Positions 54,265 through 62,909 of a DNA stretch of 64,000 bases are shown here, piece by piece. The stretch comes from VRUE01 sp963753245 (lineage in GTDB: Bacteria > Actinomycetota > Thermoleophilia > Solirubrobacterales > 70-9). How positions within the stretch are numbered: position 1 is the stretch's first letter; the number at the start of each line of letters is the position of its first letter. Location: assembly GCA_963753245.1 (NCBI GenBank), contig CAVWBK010000011.1, positions 186,001-250,000 of the forward strand. The letters run 5' to 3'. The position numbers and the translations under genes were made by a program. A model generated the notes under the pieces. That model was not told the origin of the DNA. It saw only the letters and a list, made by a program, of their open reading frames with translations, and did not search any database.

Positions 54265-54843
54265 GTGAGCGTCGAGCCTGCAGGCGAGAAAAAGAACTTC
54301 GAGCCGGCGAGTCTCGAGCCGGCCGCAAAGGCAGAGCTCGATCGCGCATTCGAAGAGCTCTACCGCGCCCACCTGCGCGATGTCTACTCCTATGCCTACT
54401 ACCGGGTCGGCAACCAGCACGACGCCGAGGATCTGACCGAGCAGGCTTTCCTGCAGGCCTATCGGCACTTCGATCGGGCCCGGCGCGAGTCCGACGGACG
54501 ACCCCTGCGACCGTGGTTAATTCGGATCGCGCACAACCTAGCGTCCAACTACTATCGCGATCGAGCCCGGCGACCACAGACGCCACTAGACAGCGCCGAC
54601 CCGATCGCCGCGCGCCACGGCACAGAGGCGATCGCCGAGGGCCGGGAGGAGCTGCGCCAGGTGATCGACAACCTCAAGCACCTTCCCGACGATCGTCGCG
54701 AGGCACTGATCATGCGCTTTGCTCTGGGGATGGACAACCGCGAGATCGCGCGGGCTCTGGGCCGCAGCGACGGCGCCACAAAGGTCCTAATTCACCGCGC
54801 GATCAAGCAGCTGCAGGAGCAGATTGGAGTCGAGAGTGACTGA
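54265..54843 (+). CDS. ECF-type RNA polymerase sigma factor
   Basis: 192 residues. Region 2 is FEELYRAHLRDVYSYAYYRV, HDAEDLTEQAFLQAYRHFD and RPWLIRIAHNLASNYYRDRAR. Region 4 is LPDDRREALIMRFALGMDNR with IARALGRSDGATKVLIHRAI as the helix-turn-helix. The N-terminal 28 residues are a variable charged tail. The GTG at 54265 fits. The next gene overlaps its end and encodes a small membrane-linked protein, as anti-sigma genes often do. Confidence 0.9.
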   Translation: MSVEPAGEKKNFEPASLEPAAKAELDRAFEELYRAHLRDVYSYAYYRVGNQHDAEDLTEQAFLQAYRHFDRARRESDGRPLRPWLIRIAHNLASNYYRDRARRPQTPLDSADPIAARHGTEAIAEGREELRQVIDNLKHLPDDRREALIMRFALGMDNREIARALGRSDGATKVLIHRAIKQLQEQIGVESD

Positions 54844-55150
54844 TATCGAGCGAATGTTGAGTGACGCGCTGCGGCCGATCGAGCCGCCCGAGCGCCTCTC
54901 CGGACGCGTCGAGGACACCCTCGGCGGTATCGCCCAGGCGGCCGCCGAGGAGCTCTCCGACTGGGCCGAGGAGCTCTCTGGGAGCGAGCTCAGAGCTCTG
55001 CGTGACCCCCGCAATTGGGTGCGGCCGGTGGTCGCGGTGAGCGCCGGTGGGGTGGCCACCGGGGCCCTGGTCCTCCTCGAGATGCGGCGCCGGGGCCGCC
55101 AACAGGCCAAGGGCGGCCTGCGCTCGCTGGGCGGTCGGATCGGCCTCTGA
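54836..55150 (+). CDS. Small protein with one membrane helix, candidate partner of the ECF sigma factor
   Basis: 104 residues, GTG start at 54836, 8 bases inside the sigma gene. A helical soluble N-terminus (DIERMLSDALRPIEPPERLS, then EELSDWAEELSGSE) precedes one membrane helix (VRPVVAVSAGGVATGALVLL) and a basic tail (EMRRRGRQQAKGG). Gene overlap, size and topology resemble small anti-sigma factors, but no zinc-binding anti-sigma motif (HxxxCxxC) is present. The role is inferred from context only. Confidence 0.62.
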   Translation: MTDIERMLSDALRPIEPPERLSGRVEDTLGGIAQAAAEELSDWAEELSGSELRALRDPRNWVRPVVAVSAGGVATGALVLLEMRRRGRQQAKGGLRSLGGRIGL

Positions 55151-55163
55151 CTGATCAGGTTGG

Positions 55164-55619
55164 TCATGTCTCGCCCGCTTGCGGCAGGGGGCTGGCGCGG
55201 ATTGGCTTTGGGCTGGTGAGCGCGGCCCCGATTCCCAAAAGGCCGAGGGTCAGGTGAAGGAGGTCGTCGGCCGGGTTGACCGGAATGAAGCCGAGGATCG
55301 GGTTGCCGTCGCCGAGGGCAAAGCCCCAGATCGCGAAGGCCGAATAGAGGATGCCTAGCCAGAGTGCGTACCTGCGTGCCGCCCAACCGGCTAGGAACAG
55401 GCCAATTGCTCCGCTCAGAATGTGCAGGACGTTGAGCCAGCCGTTGACCGAGAACGCACCCAGCACCTGCTCGACCTTTCCGGGTGCACCGAAGCTGGCG
55501 CTGTAGAAAAAGCCGACGATGCCGACGATCACAAGTAGGCCGCCGACCAGGGTTGCGTAGAGCCGCGCCGGGCTCGGGGCGTCGATCTCCTCAACCTCCT
55601 TGCGGTCCGGCACGGTCAC
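55164..55619 (-). CDS. DUF4383-like membrane protein, 151 aa
   Basis: Four predicted helices (ATLVGGLLVIVGIVGFFYSA, LNVLHILSGAIGLFLAGWAA, LWLGILYSAFAIWGFALG, LLHLTLGLLGIGAALTS). The segments LNVLHILSGAIGL and NPADDLLHLTLGLLGI are typical of DUF4383. The N-terminus is charged (DRKEVEEIDAPSP). Function of the family is unknown. It is convergent with the small sigma-linked gene and divergent from the rhomboid gene. Confidence 0.78.
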   Translation of the reverse strand: MTVPDRKEVEEIDAPSPARLYATLVGGLLVIVGIVGFFYSASFGAPGKVEQVLGAFSVNGWLNVLHILSGAIGLFLAGWAARRYALWLGILYSAFAIWGFALGDGNPILGFIPVNPADDLLHLTLGLLGIGAALTSPKPIRASPLPQAGET

Positions 55620-55641
55620 GATTGTAGGCTCCGCGGTCGCG

Positions 55642-56460
55642 ATGGCGCAGACCTGTTACCGACATCCCAACCGCGAGACCGCCGTCTCCTGCTCCGCCTG
55701 TGGGCGGCCGATCTGTCCATCCTGCATGACGCCCTCGCCGGTCGGCATGCGCTGTCCGGAGTGCGCCAGCCACCGCACACGGGTCACCACCGGCCCGGCC
55801 GCCTTCGCCGGCGCGGCAACCCCGGCGACGTTCGTCCTGATCGCGATCAACGTGATCGTCTACCTCGCGGAGATCGCCGGTGCCCACGGTGGCTTCAACG
55901 CCGAAGCGAGCCCGCTGGTGCCCAAATTTGCCCTCTTCGGTCCGGCCGTTGCCGAAGGCGAGTGGTACCGGCTGCTGACCTCAGCCTTCCTTCACGCGAG
56001 CCTCTTTCACATCGGCGGCAACATGCTCCTGCTCTATTTCCTCGGACGCATCCTGGAGCCGGCAATCGGCACCCCGAGATTCGTCACGATCTACTTCGTC
56101 TCGCTCTTCGCCGGTTCTCTGGGCGCGCTCATCTTCACCCCCGACGGGCTCTCACTGGGCGCCTCGGGAGCGGTCTTCGGAGTCCTCGGGGCCGGCTTCG
56201 TCATTGCCCGTGGGCGTGGGGTCGAGAGCCTGGCCTCTTCGATCGGTTTTCTCATTGTGCTGAACCTGGCGATCAGCTTCGGCGTGCCGGGGATTAGCGT
56301 CGGCGCCCACATTGGCGGTTTGATTGCGGGAGTGCTCTGCGCGGGTCTCGTCATCGCCGGCGAGCGGGGCATGCTGGGAGCTCGTCACACGGGAGCCGAG
56401 CTGGCGGCGATGACGGTCCTCGGGCTGATCGCGATCGCCGTCTCGATCGCGATCGCCTGA
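55642..56460 (+). CDS. Rhomboid-family intramembrane serine protease with N-terminal zinc finger
   Basis: 272 residues. The first 45 carry a B-box-like zinc-finger pattern: CYRHPNRETAVSCSACGRPI then CPSCM and GMRCPECASH. The membrane part has six to seven helices with the rhomboid catalytic serine in SLGASGAVFGVLGAG, catalytic histidine in AHIGGLIAGVL, and the conserved SAFLHASLFHIGGNMLLLYF. It cleaves membrane proteins within the bilayer. ATG at 55642. The combination is common in actinobacteria. Confidence 0.9.
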   Translation: MAQTCYRHPNRETAVSCSACGRPICPSCMTPSPVGMRCPECASHRTRVTTGPAAFAGAATPATFVLIAINVIVYLAEIAGAHGGFNAEASPLVPKFALFGPAVAEGEWYRLLTSAFLHASLFHIGGNMLLLYFLGRILEPAIGTPRFVTIYFVSLFAGSLGALIFTPDGLSLGASGAVFGVLGAGFVIARGRGVESLASSIGFLIVLNLAISFGVPGISVGAHIGGLIAGVLCAGLVIAGERGMLGARHTGAELAAMTVLGLIAIAVSIAIA

Positions 56461-56525
56461 GCACGCCCGCGGGTCTGAGTCGAGGCGAACAGATGGGGTG
56501 ATTCGCAGACTCCCCGCGCACGCCG

Positions 56526-57431
56526 TCAGGGCTTCTTGGGGGCCCGCACCTCGGCAAAGCCGATGTTGCCCGGCGTCCCGGCGAGGTCGGGGTGCAGCAG
56601 GTAGGCGAGCAGCTCGACTCCATCGACCAGCCGCGGACCCGGTCGCGAGAAGGTCGAAGCGGCGTCGACTGCGAAAACGCGCTCTGCGCCAAGTCCCGCG
56701 ACCAGATCCCAATGCTCGAGCGTCTGGGCCACGGCGTCTTCGACATACCAGCCACACGGCATCGCCACCACGATGTCTGGGCTGAGCCCCACCAGAGCGC
56801 CCCAGCGGACCTCGGGCGACTTCAACCCGGGTGGTCCGGCAACATCATCTCCACCCGAGATGGAGATCATCTCCGGGACCCAGTGGCCGCCAACGTAGGG
56901 CGGGTCGAGCCACTCGAGAGCAATAACCCTCGGGCGGGGAGCTCCGCCAACCAGCCCCTGCACAGAGACCAGGCGGCCCTCGAGCTCGCCGCGCAGCTCG
57001 TGGGCCGCAGCCTCGACCCCGGCCGCCTCACCGAGTCGGATCAGATCCTCGAGCATCTCGCCGAGGGTGCTGGGGTCCTGCTGCAGCACACGGGGGCGAC
57101 TCGGTAGGCGGGCGGCCACTTCCACCACCTCCTCATAGGGGACGGCGCAGACATCGCAGACCGCCTGGGTGACGATCAGCTCCGGTCCTAGCTCGGCCAA
57201 CTTCTCCTCGTCGAGCTCATAGAGGGCCCGGCCTTCGGCCAGGGTTGCCTTGACCGCCGCGTCGATCTCGGCGGCGTCCAGATCGGGTGCCAGCACGGTG
57301 CGCGTCAGGTGCGGGAGATCTCTTGCTGCGGGCGGGTAGTCACACTCGTGGGTGACCCCGACGACGCTCTCCCCGAGCCCCACTGCATAGATCATCTCGG
57401 TGGCTGAGGGCACCAGACTCGCAATTCGCAT
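56526..57431 (-). CDS. BtuF-like cobalamin/iron-chelate binding protein, no signal peptide
   Basis: 301 residues of the periplasmic-binding family. IASLVPSATEMIYAVGLGES at the N-terminus, VVGVTHECDYPP, PELIVTQAVCDVCAV, and EWLDPPYVGGHWVPEMISIS with GLSPDIVVAMPCGW follow the BtuF pattern. There is no signal peptide or lipobox, so it is probably cytosolic. No transporter genes are adjacent, which argues for a sensing or stand-alone role. The start at 57431 is the first codon that gives the family opening. Confidence 0.8.
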   Translation of the reverse strand: MRIASLVPSATEMIYAVGLGESVVGVTHECDYPPAARDLPHLTRTVLAPDLDAAEIDAAVKATLAEGRALYELDEEKLAELGPELIVTQAVCDVCAVPYEEVVEVAARLPSRPRVLQQDPSTLGEMLEDLIRLGEAAGVEAAAHELRGELEGRLVSVQGLVGGAPRPRVIALEWLDPPYVGGHWVPEMISISGGDDVAGPPGLKSPEVRWGALVGLSPDIVVAMPCGWYVEDAVAQTLEHWDLVAGLGAERVFAVDAASTFSRPGPRLVDGVELLAYLLHPDLAGTPGNIGFAEVRAPKKP

Positions 57432-57503
57432 GACGAGAAAGCTATATTCCCCTAGCCGAATGGCCGAAGACGATCACCCTCCAAGTACGGGGTCACATAG
57501 CCG

Positions 57504-58802
57504 ATGAGCGCCCTGCTGCTGGTCCTCCTGCTCGTGCTGGTGGCCATCAACGGCTTTTTCGTCGCGGCTGAGTTCGCCCTGGTACGCAGTCGTCGCGGCA
57601 AGATCGAGCAGCTCGCCAGCGAAGGTGAGTCCGGCGCCGAAGCCGTGGTCGAGCAACTCGACAAGATCGACGAGTCGCTGTCGGCCTGTCAGGTCGGAAT
57701 CACGATGGCCTCGATCGGGATCGGCTTCCTCGGCGAGCCCTCGCTCGCCAAGCTGCTCGAACCGATCTTCGGTGGGCTCTCCCACGGGGCCGCCGTCGCC
57801 CTCTCGGTGGCCTTCGCCTTCGCCCTCGTCACCGCGATCCACATCAGCATCGGCGAGCAGGTGCCGAAGATGCTGGCGATCGCCAACGCCGAGCGCACCG
57901 CCCGGCGCGTCTCGCGGCCGCTGAACTGGTTTCGGGCAATCACCGCTCCGGTTGTGTTCGCGCTGAGTGGAGTCTCCAATGCGATCGTTCGCATCTTTGG
58001 AGTCAACCCCGGCGACCTCGAGGAGCACCACACCGCCGAGGACCTCAAACAGATCATCGACAGCTCCAAGCACGGGGGCACCCTCGATCCCGGTGAGGCC
58101 GGCATGCTGGGCGGGGTCTTCCACCTCCATGAGCAGGAGGCTCGGGAGGTGATGACGCCGATCCCCGCCGTGGTTACGGTCGACTCTTCGGAGGGTGTCG
58201 AGACCGCGCTGCGGCGCTGTGTCACCTCCGGGCACACCCGCTTGGTCGTGATCGAGGATGACAATCCCGACCGGGTCAAGGGGATCGTCCACAACAACAG
58301 TCTCGCCCGGCTCTACATGAGCGATGGGCCCGAGGCGCAGATCGAGTCGGTCGTCCGCGACGCCCTGATCGTTCCCGAGACTCGCCCCCTCGACGATCTC
58401 CTGCACGACCTTCAGGTTCAGCGCACCTCGCTATCGGTGGTCGTTGATGAGTACGGGCGCACGGTTGGGATCGTCACCGTCGAGGACATCCTCGAGGAGG
58501 TGGTGGGGGAGATCGAGGACGAGACCGACCCGCGCGCCGCGGCCCTGCGGAAACTGACCAACGGTGATTGGTTCGTGCGCGGTCACGTCTCGCTCGGTGA
58601 CCTCGCCGATGCCGGGATCGAGCTGCCGGTTGACACCGATGCCTACAACTCGGTTGGCGGATACGTCTTCGGAGAGCTGGGACGCCTGCCCAAGCGCGGC
58701 GATTCGATCCAAGCCAATGGCTACACGATCCGGGTCGAGTCGGTTCGCGAGAACCGCATCGAGGCGGTGCGGATCAGCGGTTCCGTCCGCCCCTCGGCCT
58801 AG
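57504..58802 (+). CDS. CNNM/CorC-family membrane protein (DUF21-CBS-CorC_HlyC)
   Basis: 432 residues. The N-terminal DUF21 domain has about four helices (LLLVLLLVLVAINGFFVAAE, SCQVGITMASIGIGFLGEPS). A pair of CBS domains lies at about 205-330 (REVMTPIPAVVTVDSSEGVE, SVVVDEYGRTVGIVTVEDIL). The C-terminal CorC_HlyC domain follows (FVRGHVSLGDLADAGIELPV, YVFGELGRLPKRGD). Such proteins are linked to magnesium export or tolerance. The ATG at 57504 opens a membrane helix. An AT-rich GCTATATTCC patch upstream may be the promoter. Confidence 0.9.
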   Translation: MSALLLVLLLVLVAINGFFVAAEFALVRSRRGKIEQLASEGESGAEAVVEQLDKIDESLSACQVGITMASIGIGFLGEPSLAKLLEPIFGGLSHGAAVALSVAFAFALVTAIHISIGEQVPKMLAIANAERTARRVSRPLNWFRAITAPVVFALSGVSNAIVRIFGVNPGDLEEHHTAEDLKQIIDSSKHGGTLDPGEAGMLGGVFHLHEQEAREVMTPIPAVVTVDSSEGVETALRRCVTSGHTRLVVIEDDNPDRVKGIVHNNSLARLYMSDGPEAQIESVVRDALIVPETRPLDDLLHDLQVQRTSLSVVVDEYGRTVGIVTVEDILEEVVGEIEDETDPRAAALRKLTNGDWFVRGHVSLGDLADAGIELPVDTDAYNSVGGYVFGELGRLPKRGDSIQANGYTIRVESVRENRIEAVRISGSVRPSA

Positions 58803-58849
58803 CTTTTTCGGGCAACCCGCGCCCCGCCGAGCCTTGGAGGTGTACCCCT

Positions 58850-59077
58850 ATGTGGGTTGTGCGCATGAGCGATAAGCAGCTTGAAGTTCTCAGAGCACTG
58901 CTGCGTTCGGAGGAGCACCTCGGTCCAGCCCTGAAGGGCGCCGCCGAGGCGCTGGATCTGGCCCGCTGGGATGACTTGCCAGAGGCGGAGTTGCCCTGGG
59001 AGGAAATCGAGACGCTTGCCCGCCGCCAGGGCATCTCGCCGGCGGATGTGATCTGGGACATGGCAGGGAAGCGCTGA
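58850..59077 (+). CDS. Small hypothetical protein, 75 aa
   Basis: Soluble, largely helical and acidic (DKQLEVLRALLRSEEHLGPA, LPEAELPWEEIETLARRQG). GGAGG at 58836-58840 is 9 bases before the ATG at 58850; a second ATG at 58865 would shorten it by five residues. No family recognised. It is separate from both neighbours. Confidence 0.6.
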   Translation: MWVVRMSDKQLEVLRALLRSEEHLGPALKGAAEALDLARWDDLPEAELPWEEIETLARRQGISPADVIWDMAGKR

Positions 59078-59173
59078 AAATTGATCAGGCGCTCTGACCT
59101 GTGCCGGCCCGGTGAAGCGCCTCGTGCGCCCGTCTGAGAACGACCTGGTTTGAGGTCAAACCGAGCCGCGGTC

Positions 59174-59998
59174 TCAGTCGTAGCTATAGAAGCCAGCGCC
59201 TGACTTGCGGCCCAACTTCTCCTCGCCGACCATCTTGACCATCAGCTCAGGTGGCTTTTGAGCCGGATCCGCGGACGCCGCGAAGAGGGCGTCGCCGATC
59301 GCCTTGGAGACGTCGAGCCCGACGAAATCGAGCAATGCCAGTGGGCCCATGGGGTGGCCGGCGCCGAGCTTCATGCAGGTGTCGATCTCACCGGCCTCCA
59401 TGCCCGTTTCTTCCATGAAACGCACCGCGTCAAAGAGGTAGGGGAAGAGCAACCGATTGACAACGAAGCCCGAGTGGTCAGGGACCTCGACCGCGGTCTT
59501 CCCGAGCGCGGCACACCAGGCAAGCGCCTTCTCGCGGGAGGGGTCGGCGCCCGCCGGAAGGCAGACCTCGACCAGCTTCATGCGCGGCACTGGGTTGAAC
59601 ACGTGCAGACCGAATAGTCGGCCGCCGATGCCAGCGGCTGCGGCGATCTCACTGACGCCCAACGAGGAGGTTGTGGTCGCCAGATCGGCGCCCGGGCAGG
59701 CCGCGGCGACCGCTGCGAGCAGTTCTCCCTTTGGCTCTAACTCCTCGACAATTGCCTCGACGATCACGTCGCACTCCGAGAGGTCCTTGGGGTCGGTCGT
59801 GACCCGCAGCCGCGAGGGCTCGGCGCCCTCGATCTTGGCGCAGGCGGCGACAACTTTCTCCTCCGCCCGCCAGGCCGACGCCTCGCTGCGCGCCAGCAGG
59901 ATCGTGTCGGCGGTGGTCGTCGAGACGGCCGCCAGGCCGGTCGCGATCGCGCCGCTGCCGGCGATCCCCGGCGCTTCGTAACCCTTGCTCCCGCTCAT
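59174..59998 (-). CDS. 3-hydroxyacyl-CoA (3-hydroxybutyryl-CoA) dehydrogenase
   Basis: 274 residues. The N-terminal Rossmann part reads APGIAGSGAIATGLAAVSTT. The middle ECDVIVEAIVEELEPKGELL and TTTSSLGVSEIAA is typical, with the catalytic His in GLHVFNPVPRMKLVEV. VPDHSGFVVNRLLFPYLFDA and AGHPMGPLALLDFVGLDV complete the family. It oxidises 3-hydroxyacyl-CoA with NAD during beta-oxidation or related routes. Divergent from the thiolase gene, sharing the 195-base region with the 60118 palindrome. Confidence 0.92.
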   Translation of the reverse strand: MSGSKGYEAPGIAGSGAIATGLAAVSTTTADTILLARSEASAWRAEEKVVAACAKIEGAEPSRLRVTTDPKDLSECDVIVEAIVEELEPKGELLAAVAAACPGADLATTTSSLGVSEIAAAAGIGGRLFGLHVFNPVPRMKLVEVCLPAGADPSREKALAWCAALGKTAVEVPDHSGFVVNRLLFPYLFDAVRFMEETGMEAGEIDTCMKLGAGHPMGPLALLDFVGLDVSKAIGDALFAASADPAQKPPELMVKMVGEEKLGRKSGAGFYSYD

Positions 59999-60117
59999 CA
60001 GACGGGGTTCCTATCACGCGATCGCTTCCGGCCGTCGGCAGATGGTCCTCAGCTGCCACGCACCGCCCGAGCTGACCCGGCACCCGGTCGGCTATGTGAG
60101 AAGCGCACAGCCGCTGG

Positions 60118-60133
60118 TTGACTGACCAGTCAA
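60118..60133. promoter_or_regulatory. Perfect palindrome, probable TetR-type operator
   Basis: TTGACTG-AC-CAGTCAA is a perfect 7-bp dyad with a 2-base centre. It lies midway between the divergent 3-hydroxyacyl-CoA dehydrogenase and thiolase genes, 60 bases before the thiolase start. TetR-family fatty-acid regulators bind sites of this length and symmetry. The regulator gene is not in the window. Confidence 0.7.
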
Positions 60134-60193
60134 TCGATAATCTTGTTCTGCGGGCGCGGCGCGCGCGCCACCGATGACGAACGGAGGGTTTCG

Positions 60194-61381
60194 ATGACTG
60201 GCGACGGCAATGGCAGGTTCGGTGGCCGCGAGGTGGTCATCGTCGAGGCGGTTCGCACGCCGATCGGGCGCGGGCATGAGCAGAAGGGCTATTACAAGGA
60301 CATCCACGCCTCGAACCTGCTCGCCAAGGCCTACGGCGAGCTGATCGAGCGAGCCGGGATCGACCCGGCCGAGGTCGAGGATGTGGTCGCCGGCTGCGTG
60401 CAGCAGTTCGGCGAGCAGGGGATCAACATCGCCCGCAACGCCTGGCTCGAGGCCGGCCTGCCGATCGAGGCGCCGGCGACCACCGTCGATCGCCAGTGTG
60501 GCTCTGGCCAGCAGGCGGTCAACTTCGCCGCGGCGTTGATCGCCTCCGGCGTCCATGACGTCGTCGTCGCCGGCGGAGTGGAGCATATGGGCCACATCTC
60601 CTTCGCGGACTCCGCCGCAGTGATGGAGGAACACGGCTTTGCCTTTTCCCCGCAGCTACTCGAGCGCTACAACCTGGTTCCCCAGGGGATCTCCGCGGAG
60701 ATGATCGCCGACCAGTGGGAGATCCCCCGCTCAGAGCTTGACGAAATCGGGTTGCGCTCACACCAGCTTGCCGCCAAGGCAACCGAGGAGGGGCGCTTCG
60801 AGCGGGAGATCGTGCCCTTCTCCGTCAACGGCGACACCTACGCCACCGATCAGGGGATCCGGCCCGATACGACACTCGAGGTGCTCTCGCAGCTGAAGCC
60901 GGCCTTCAAGGAGGACGGCAAGATCACCGCCGGAAACTCCTCTCAGGTTTCCGATGGCGCCGCAGCGCTGTTGCTTATGACCCGCGAGAAGGCCGAGGCC
61001 CTCGGGCTCGAGCCGCGGGCGCGGATCTATGACCAGACCACGGTCGGTGTCGACCCGGTGATCATGCTGACGGGACCGATTCCGGCCACCCGCAAGCTGC
61101 TTGAGCGCAACGCGATGGCGATCGATGACATCGATCTGGTCGAGGTCAACGAGGCCTTCGCCTCGGTGCTGGCCGCCTGGCGACGCGAGCTCGAGCCCGA
61201 CATGGATCGGGTCAACGTCAACGGCGGGGCGATCGCCCTCGGCCATCCGCTCGGCTCGAGTGGGGCGCGGCTGATCACCACGCTGTTGCACGAGCTGGAG
61301 CGCGCCGACAAGGAGATGGGACTTGTGACGATGTGCTGTGGCGGCGGGTTGGGGACTGGAACCCTGATCCAACGCGCCTGA
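60194..61381 (+). CDS. Acetyl-CoA C-acyltransferase (thiolase)
   Basis: 395 residues. The nucleophile Cys is in TTVDRQCGSGQQAVNFAAAL. VNGGAIALGHPLGSSGARLI carries the second catalytic His. GLVTMCCGGGLGTGTLIQ carries the acid/base Cys. These residues are the complete thiolase set. GGAGGG sits 5 bases before the ATG at 60194, which decides against the longer open frame. It releases acetyl-CoA from 3-ketoacyl-CoA and fits the neighbouring dehydrogenases as one pathway. Confidence 0.94.
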   Translation: MTGDGNGRFGGREVVIVEAVRTPIGRGHEQKGYYKDIHASNLLAKAYGELIERAGIDPAEVEDVVAGCVQQFGEQGINIARNAWLEAGLPIEAPATTVDRQCGSGQQAVNFAAALIASGVHDVVVAGGVEHMGHISFADSAAVMEEHGFAFSPQLLERYNLVPQGISAEMIADQWEIPRSELDEIGLRSHQLAAKATEEGRFEREIVPFSVNGDTYATDQGIRPDTTLEVLSQLKPAFKEDGKITAGNSSQVSDGAAALLLMTREKAEALGLEPRARIYDQTTVGVDPVIMLTGPIPATRKLLERNAMAIDDIDLVEVNEAFASVLAAWRRELEPDMDRVNVNGGAIALGHPLGSSGARLITTLLHELERADKEMGLVTMCCGGGLGTGTLIQRA

Positions 61382-61721
61382 GCCCGGGCGCGACAGAGTG
61401 GCCGGATAGTTGCGGCCCGTCTCATTCAAGGCCGCCGAGGAAACAGCTTGAACCGGCGAGCCTGGCTGGCCTGGCGCGATCGCGCGCGCTCGGGACACCA
61501 ACAGGGGACGAAGGTCAGATCGATGAAATCCTGATGACCGCCACCGAAGCAGAGGGCGAAGCTGATCGCTCGGTCTGTTTGGTGTCGAACCTGGATGGTT
61601 CAAGGAACTCAACCAGGAGCCCCGCGAATACGGGCTCACGGTCTGTGCTGAGGAAGACGAATAGCGACCCCGGGCTCGGCGAACTGGCCGCGTAGCCAGC
61701 TCGCCTATATGCTGAGCCTCG
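61382..61721. other. Intergenic region between thiolase and acyl-CoA dehydrogenase
   Basis: 340 bases. The first 150 show nothing I can name. The second half holds the frameshifted small gene described separately. A separate promoter for the dehydrogenases is likely here, but no clear hexamers were found. Confidence 0.45.
61534..61664 (+). pseudogene. Possible frameshifted small gene, about 43 aa
   Basis: From ATG at 61534 the frame reads MTATEAEGEADRSV. A single base change of frame near 61578 continues as FGVEPGWFKELNQEPREYGL then TVCAEEDE and stops at 61664. The second part has the look of natural coding sequence. Adding one base would give one 43-residue protein. It could be a decayed gene, a sequence error, or chance. 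No family recognised. Confidence 0.35.
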
Positions 61722-62900
61722 ATGGACCTGACTCTCTCCCCGTCAGAGCTGGAGTTCCGTGATGAGGTTCGCGCCTGGCTTGAGGAGAACCATCCCGGCC
61801 CCGAGCCCGAGAGCGGGCTCGATGAGGTGATCGCTTTCCGTCGCGACTGGCAGCACAAGCTGCACGAGGCCGGTTGGGCGGGGATATCCTGGCCCAAGGA
61901 GTACGGCGGCCGCGGCGCGACGATGATCGAGCAGGCGATCTTCGTCGGCGAGGCAGCGCGCCTGCAGACGCCGAGCCCGGCCAACGTGCTCGGCTTGGCG
62001 ATGGGCGGACCGGTTGTTATCGCGCACGGCACCGACGCGCAGAAGAAGCGCTATCTCGAGCCGATCCTGACCGCCGAGGAGATCTGGTGCCAGGGCTTCT
62101 CTGAGCCCGAGTCGGGTTCAGACCTCGCTTCCCTGAAGACCCGCGCCGTCAGGGATGGCGATGAGTGGGTTGTCACTGGGCAGAAGGTCTGGACGACCCT
62201 GGCGCAGTTCTCGAAATGGTGCATGCTGGTCGCCCGCACGGACCCCGAGGCCCCCAAGCACAAGGGCCTTACTTATTTTTTGATGGACATGGAGCAGCCC
62301 GCTGTCCAGGTCCGGCCGCTGGTCCAGATCACCGGCGAGGGCGAGTTCAACGAGATATTCATCGAGGAGGCGCGGATTCCAGATGGGAATGTGATCGGCG
62401 GCGTCGGCAACGGCTGGGGCGTCGCGATTACGACGCTGATGAACGAGCGTGCTGGTCTCGCCTTTGGTGCAATCGCATCGATCGCCAACCAGCTGAGGAA
62501 GCTCAACTCGCTCGCCGCGGCGACGCGGGTCAACGGCGCCACGGCGGCTGATGACCCGGTCTTCCGGCAGCGAATCGCGCAGCTGCATATCGAGGCCGAG
62601 ACGATGCGACTGAACGCCTACCGTGGCCTGACCAAGACCATGCAGTCGGGCATCCCGGGCCCGGAGGGCTCTCTCGGCAAGTGGCAGTGGGCCGACATCA
62701 ACCAATCGATCGCCGAGTTGGCCCTCGACATCGAGGGCGCCTATGCGCCGCTCAGTCGCGGCTCAGAGCACGCACCGGCCAACGGTGCCTGGGAGTACAG
62801 CTTCCTGCGTTCTCGCGCGAACTCGATCGAGGGCGGTACCACCGATATCCTCAAGAACATCATCGCCGAGCGGGTACTCGGCCTGCCGAGAATGCGCTGA
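61722..62900 (+). CDS. Acyl-CoA dehydrogenase, subunit 1 of a likely pair
   Basis: 392-residue FAD enzyme. N-terminal helices DLTLSPSELEFRDEVRAWLE, the flavin-binding segment WCQGFSEPESGSDLASLKT, VTGQKVWTTLAQFSKWCML, and the C-terminal SIEGGTTDILKNIIAERVLG, where the Glu of IEGGTTD matches the catalytic base position. ATG at 61722. It is 9 bases ahead of a second acyl-CoA dehydrogenase. In mycobacteria such adjacent pairs often make mixed alpha2-beta2 enzymes for bulky acyl-CoA substrates such as sterol side chains. Confidence 0.92.
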   Translation: MDLTLSPSELEFRDEVRAWLEENHPGPEPESGLDEVIAFRRDWQHKLHEAGWAGISWPKEYGGRGATMIEQAIFVGEAARLQTPSPANVLGLAMGGPVVIAHGTDAQKKRYLEPILTAEEIWCQGFSEPESGSDLASLKTRAVRDGDEWVVTGQKVWTTLAQFSKWCMLVARTDPEAPKHKGLTYFLMDMEQPAVQVRPLVQITGEGEFNEIFIEEARIPDGNVIGGVGNGWGVAITTLMNERAGLAFGAIASIANQLRKLNSLAAATRVNGATAADDPVFRQRIAQLHIEAETMRLNAYRGLTKTMQSGIPGPEGSLGKWQWADINQSIAELALDIEGAYAPLSRGSEHAPANGAWEYSFLRSRANSIEGGTTDILKNIIAERVLGLPRMR

Positions 62901-62909
62901 GGGCCAAAC

